The notes under the pieces were generated by a model. It did not search any database. It was not told the origin of the DNA and saw only the letters and a list, made by a program, of their open reading frames with translations. Below are positions 61,874 through 64,000 of a DNA stretch of 64,000 nt, in pieces. The translations under genes were made by a program, and so were the position numbers. The first letter of the stretch is position 1, and each line of letters opens with the position of its first letter. The DNA is taken from contig NZ_KB894116.1 in assembly GCF_000374365.1 (NCBI RefSeq), positions 1-64,000 on the forward strand. Direction: 5' to 3'. This DNA is from Bacteroides gallinarum DSM 18171 = JCM 13658. Lineage in GTDB: Bacteria; Bacteroidota; Bacteroidia; Bacteroidales; Bacteroidaceae.

Positions 61874-62365
61874 TCACTTGTTTGTTCCGTTGCCGTTAGT
61901 GCTGCCCGAAAACGGTTGTCCGGGTGCAGGCCGCTTGTCAAGGCTCGACACGGCACGGCTGATGTCCGTGCCATTCACCGCAATGGAAAGCAACGCCTTG
62001 TTGACCGTCACCAACTGCCGCTTGTCGCAAAACTCCGTCACACGCTCCAGCAATCCGAACACACGGTTCAACCGATGTTCCTGCGCATTGTCCGCTGTCA
62101 GCCGTTCGTTTTCCGTACCGCTGTTGAGATAGCGGTTGAGCGCAAGGCGGTCGTCCGCTGAAATGCTCTCTGCCGTAGCCTTGCCGTCAGCGATGGTTAT
62201 GCTCACACGCAGTGCGTCCGCTTCGTAGATGCCCACACTCTCCAAGAATGTGCGGATAGCTTGTACGTCCTTGCCGCTTACCTCACGTTTGCGGCTCTCA
62301 TTCTTCTTTTCGGTCAAAACAGCCGAAGCTGCTCCGGCCTGTTCCATGCTCTTGTTCAGTTCCAT
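61874..62365 (-). CDS. Unknown protein in mobilizable element
   Basis: 163 aa, hydrophilic. Contains SGKDVQAIRTFLESVGIYEA and ENERLTADNAQEHRLNRVFG, mostly helical, with a glycine/asparagine-rich end. No known motif. It follows the HTH gene by 33 bp in the same direction. Likely an accessory gene of the element. Confidence 0.5.
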   Translation of the reverse strand: MELNKSMEQAGAASAVLTEKKNESRKREVSGKDVQAIRTFLESVGIYEADALRVSITIADGKATAESISADDRLALNRYLNSGTENERLTADNAQEHRLNRVFGLLERVTEFCDKRQLVTVNKALLSIAVNGTDISRAVSSLDKRPAPGQPFSGSTNGNGTNK

Positions 62366-62398
62366 AATACAATTTGTTTTTGATGTGAATAAAAAAGG

Positions 62399-62731
62399 TT
62401 ATTGTCTTTCGTTCATTTCCTGAATCTTGGCGGCAGCTTCCTCCTTGATTTCGTCAACGGATTTTGATTTTGCGCCACGCACCCAATCAATCAGTTTTTG
62501 CTTCTCAAAGAAGATGAGTTTCCCGGCAGGCTTGAAGTACGGCAACTGGTTCAAGTGCGTCATCTTGTACAGGGTACTTTTGGCCATACCGAGAAAGTTC
62601 GCCGCTTCCTCCAAGTTCAACACTTCCTTGGCCGCATAGCAAAGGTTTTCCAGTCTGTTTACCCGTTCCTGAAGCTCAGCAATTTTGCGCTCCTGTTCGA
62701 GATTCATTTTCGATGTTCTGTTTTCAGTCAT
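62399..62731 (-). CDS. Excisionase-like HTH protein (HTH_17)
   Basis: 110 aa starting MTENRTSKMNLEQERK. A coiled coil at about 12-30 precedes the HTH_17/MerR-like fold: LNLEEAANFLGMAKSTLYKM, then LPYFKPAGKLIFFEKQKLIDWV. Proteins of this kind act as excisionases or transfer regulators in Bacteroides elements. ATG 62731 is preferred; the longer frame upstream is not protein-like. It is the first gene from the right end on the minus strand. Confidence 0.82.
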   Translation of the reverse strand: MTENRTSKMNLEQERKIAELQERVNRLENLCYAAKEVLNLEEAANFLGMAKSTLYKMTHLNQLPYFKPAGKLIFFEKQKLIDWVRGAKSKSVDEIKEEAAAKIQEMNERQ

Positions 62732-63254
62732 AATGCTGTTGTATATTATTGGTTTGTTAATCGAATTTGGCCGCAAATGTATATGGTTTGATTTGTAAAA
62801 TCCGTAATTCAATATATGATTTATAAACATTTATCATATTGGAAATCAACGATTTTATTACATTGTACAACGCAAAACATGTCGCTTTGTCCGGTCATTG
62901 TGCCATGTGGCATTTTTTACTAATAAATTGATTGAACACACATCCAGCATTTCGGATAATGGCAGAAAGGTTGTACATTTGTCCAAGACAATATGCATCG
63001 GCGGAAATGCCTTAGTGTACAAATGGCATAAAACGGATTTTAACAAACCTTTGGAATAAGCAACACGAGTCTGTGCATGAGGCACTTGCAGTATCTTCCC
63101 GAAAATGCCCATGTGATATAAATGGTTGATTGACAACATATTTATAGGATTTTGCTTGTTTTTCACGGGACAAAATCGTACCTTTGCAGAGAAAAGAGAA
63201 GTCCAAGACAAGGGATGTCGGGCTTGATGCGTTCTTGATTTTATTTTCCTGTGG
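62732..63254. other. Noncoding right end of the mobilizable element
   Basis: About 520 bp with no convincing gene. Features: an inverted GGGACAAAA unit at 63168-63176, matching in reverse the TTTTGTCCC units of the end repeat; and a plus-strand promoter pattern (63157-63187). Probably the integrase/excisionase binding region. Confidence 0.45.
63157..63187 (+). promoter_or_regulatory. Promoter pattern near right end of the element
   Basis: TTG (63157-63159), 20 bp, TACCTTTG (63180-63187): good fit to Bacteroides promoters. In the chromosome it reads into the right flank, where no plus-strand gene follows. In a circular form it would read across the joined core into the integrase pair. Confidence 0.45.
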
Positions 63255-63274
63255 TTTTGTCCCGTTTTTGTCCC
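63255..63274. repeat. Right copy of 20-bp direct repeat (candidate attR core)
   Basis: TTTTGTCCCGTTTTTGTCCC, identical to 46326-46345. Weak similarity continues rightward (GTAGCTGATTTAC versus GTGGCTGATAAAC on the left copy), so the right flank may retain part of another integrase leader. Confidence 0.55.
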
Positions 63275-63275
63275 G

Positions 63276-63500
63276 TCTGGGATTTTTCTCATGGAACAAA
63301 ATTTTGCAAGTAGCTGATTTACATAAAGTTGTAAACAAAAGGAAGTGCAGAAATGCGCTAACCACCAGTAACCACCAAAATGGCCCTTGGGTGCCTGTAA
63401 ACGTGGCATCACAAAGGAACTCGTTGGTCTGGAATATCACATCGTCAATCTCCTCTTCCAAGAGGTGGATGCCGAAATCAGAAAGTATGTCGTCTCCCAT
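63276..63500 (-). CDS. Possible truncated ORF after the KilAC gene
   Basis: Frame opens MGDDILSDFGIHLLEEEIDD at 63500, 4 bp after the antirepressor stop. It looks protein-like for about 45 residues, then degenerates and runs through the candidate attR core. May be a gene cut by element insertion. No function recognised. Confidence 0.3.
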
Positions 63501-63504
63501 GCCC

Positions 63505-64000
63505 TTATGCTGTTGCTTGATTATCCACTGGGGATTGCTCCCGTTCCATTACCGGCAGTATGCCGTCCGCTTTCAGTTTCTCGTAGATGAACATCCTCCC
63601 TTTCTGCGTCCATTGGGTGCGCATCACCGATTTTCCGCTTTCTAATGAGAGGGTGGCACTATGCACATACCCCTTGTCCTTGTAGGCTGCATACAGAATC
63701 CATTGCTTGTTGTCCTTGTACTGGATGCCTTTCTCGTGCAGTATGGCATTCATTTTCCGCCCAGACATCCCATAGTCCTGCGCGATTTGCGTGATGTCGA
63801 GCAAACCTTTGCATTGCAGCACGAGTTCCACGTAGCTTGTCCGCTTGCCCAATTCCTCTATTTGCTCCTGTTGCTTGCCGATTAACTGTTTCTGCTCCTC
63901 ATACTTTGCTTCCACTTCCAGGCGGTTTTTCCGCTCCTCCTTAATGGCATTGGCCAGGCCTATCAGGAAGTCTGGTTCAGTGACTACCCGTTGCAAGGCG
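63505..64000 (-). CDS. KilAC-domain phage antirepressor, 5' end outside window
   Basis: At least 165 codons, open to the window edge, so the N-terminus is missing. A coiled-coil linker (ERKNRLEVEAKYEEQKQLI) is followed by the KilAC (ANT) domain: CKGLLDITQIAQDYGMSGRK, then GIQYKDNKQWILYAAYKDKG. Such proteins control phage or plasmid repressors or bind DNA. It marks the start of another region, possibly prophage, to the right of the mobilizable element. Confidence 0.82.
   Translation of the reverse strand, partial: ALQRVVTEPDFLIGLANAIKEERKNRLEVEAKYEEQKQLIGKQQEQIEELGKRTSYVELVLQCKGLLDITQIAQDYGMSGRKMNAILHEKGIQYKDNKQWILYAAYKDKGYVHSATLSLESGKSVMRTQWTQKGRMFIYEKLKADGILPVMEREQSPVDNQATA

Larger units (their letters stand above)
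46326..63274. mobile_element. Putative integrative mobilizable element carrying a type I RM system
   Basis: A region of 16.9 kb bounded by a 20-bp direct repeat. It has two integrase genes just inside the left end, an excisionase-like HTH protein near the right end, and a mobilization block (relaxase and accessory genes) but no transfer channel genes. That is the layout of an element mobilised by a helper conjugative system. Cargo is a type I RM operon plus two genes of unknown function. Boundaries are inferred from the repeat; excision is untested. Confidence 0.62.

Noticed and set aside
62858..63412. 184-codon minus-strand frame at the element right end
   Set aside because: Crosses the candidate attR repeat and promoter; composition not protein-like.
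1..64000. tRNA genes as integration targets
   Set aside because: I looked for tRNA-like arms and CCA ends near both candidate element borders and saw none convincing.

Overview
The window is accessory chromosome from a member of the Bacteroidales, most likely Bacteroides or Phocaeicola. The evidence is the UpxY/UpxZ-controlled capsule operon with invertible promoters, CTnDOT-type tra genes (traJ to traO), promoters with TAnnTTTG -7 boxes, and tyrosine integrases of the Bacteroides arm-binding type. No rRNA, tRNA or CRISPR array was seen. Almost everything here is mobile, defensive or surface-variable.

Layout. (1) 1-7.3 kb: a 'recombinases in trio' (RIT) element, three overlapping tyrosine recombinase genes bounded by TATGTAAA-rich inverted repeats. 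It has cut the 3' end off an AlbA_2/Schlafen-type ATP-binding gene. An IS66 element with a frameshifted tnpC sits just upstream of that gene. (2) 7.3-15.9 kb: an AT-rich island with an 843-aa helicase fused to a PD-(D/E)XK-like domain, a doubly broken IS4-like transposase, an M23 peptidase, a small membrane protein, and a translationally coupled pair made of a SIR2-like protein and a double KaiC-like ATPase. The pair follows the 3' remnant of a third gene. It is the best candidate for an undescribed system. (3) 15.9-36.1 kb: a minus-strand capsular polysaccharide operon. It starts with upxY and upxZ, then Wza, Wzc and the CpsB-type phosphatase. Next come UDP-GlcNAc/GalNAc epimerase and dehydrogenase, flippase, glycosyltransferases and polymerase. 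It ends with a four-gene cassette (phosphoglycosyl transferase, acetyltransferase, aminotransferase, 4,6-dehydratase) for a di-N-acetylated trideoxyhexose first sugar. (4) 36.1-38.5 kb: the capsule control region, with two separate invertible promoter modules, both facing away from the operon, and a tyrosine recombinase gene next to them. (5) 38.5-46.2 kb: a conjugation remnant, with the coupling protein and traO, N, M, L, K, J on the minus strand. The VirB4-like ATPase and earlier tra genes are absent.

(6) 46.3-63.3 kb: a putative integrative mobilizable element of about 17 kb, bounded by a 20-bp direct repeat. It has two tandem tyrosine integrases at its left end, then a regulator and a type I restriction-modification operon (hsdM, a DUF1016 nuclease-like gene, hsdS, hsdR), and two further genes of possible defence function. 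A minus-strand mobilization block (coiled-coil membrane protein, relaxase, MobC-like accessory protein) and an excisionase-like HTH gene complete it. The right flank begins a KilAC-domain antirepressor gene that runs off the window.

Together the genes make a variable capsule under phase control, surrounded by layers of inserted elements. At least three loci (type I RM, SIR2/KaiC pair, helicase-nuclease) look like anti-phage functions. All assignments rest on reading motifs by eye. Promoters, terminators, attachment sites and oriT are inferred from sequence pattern only.
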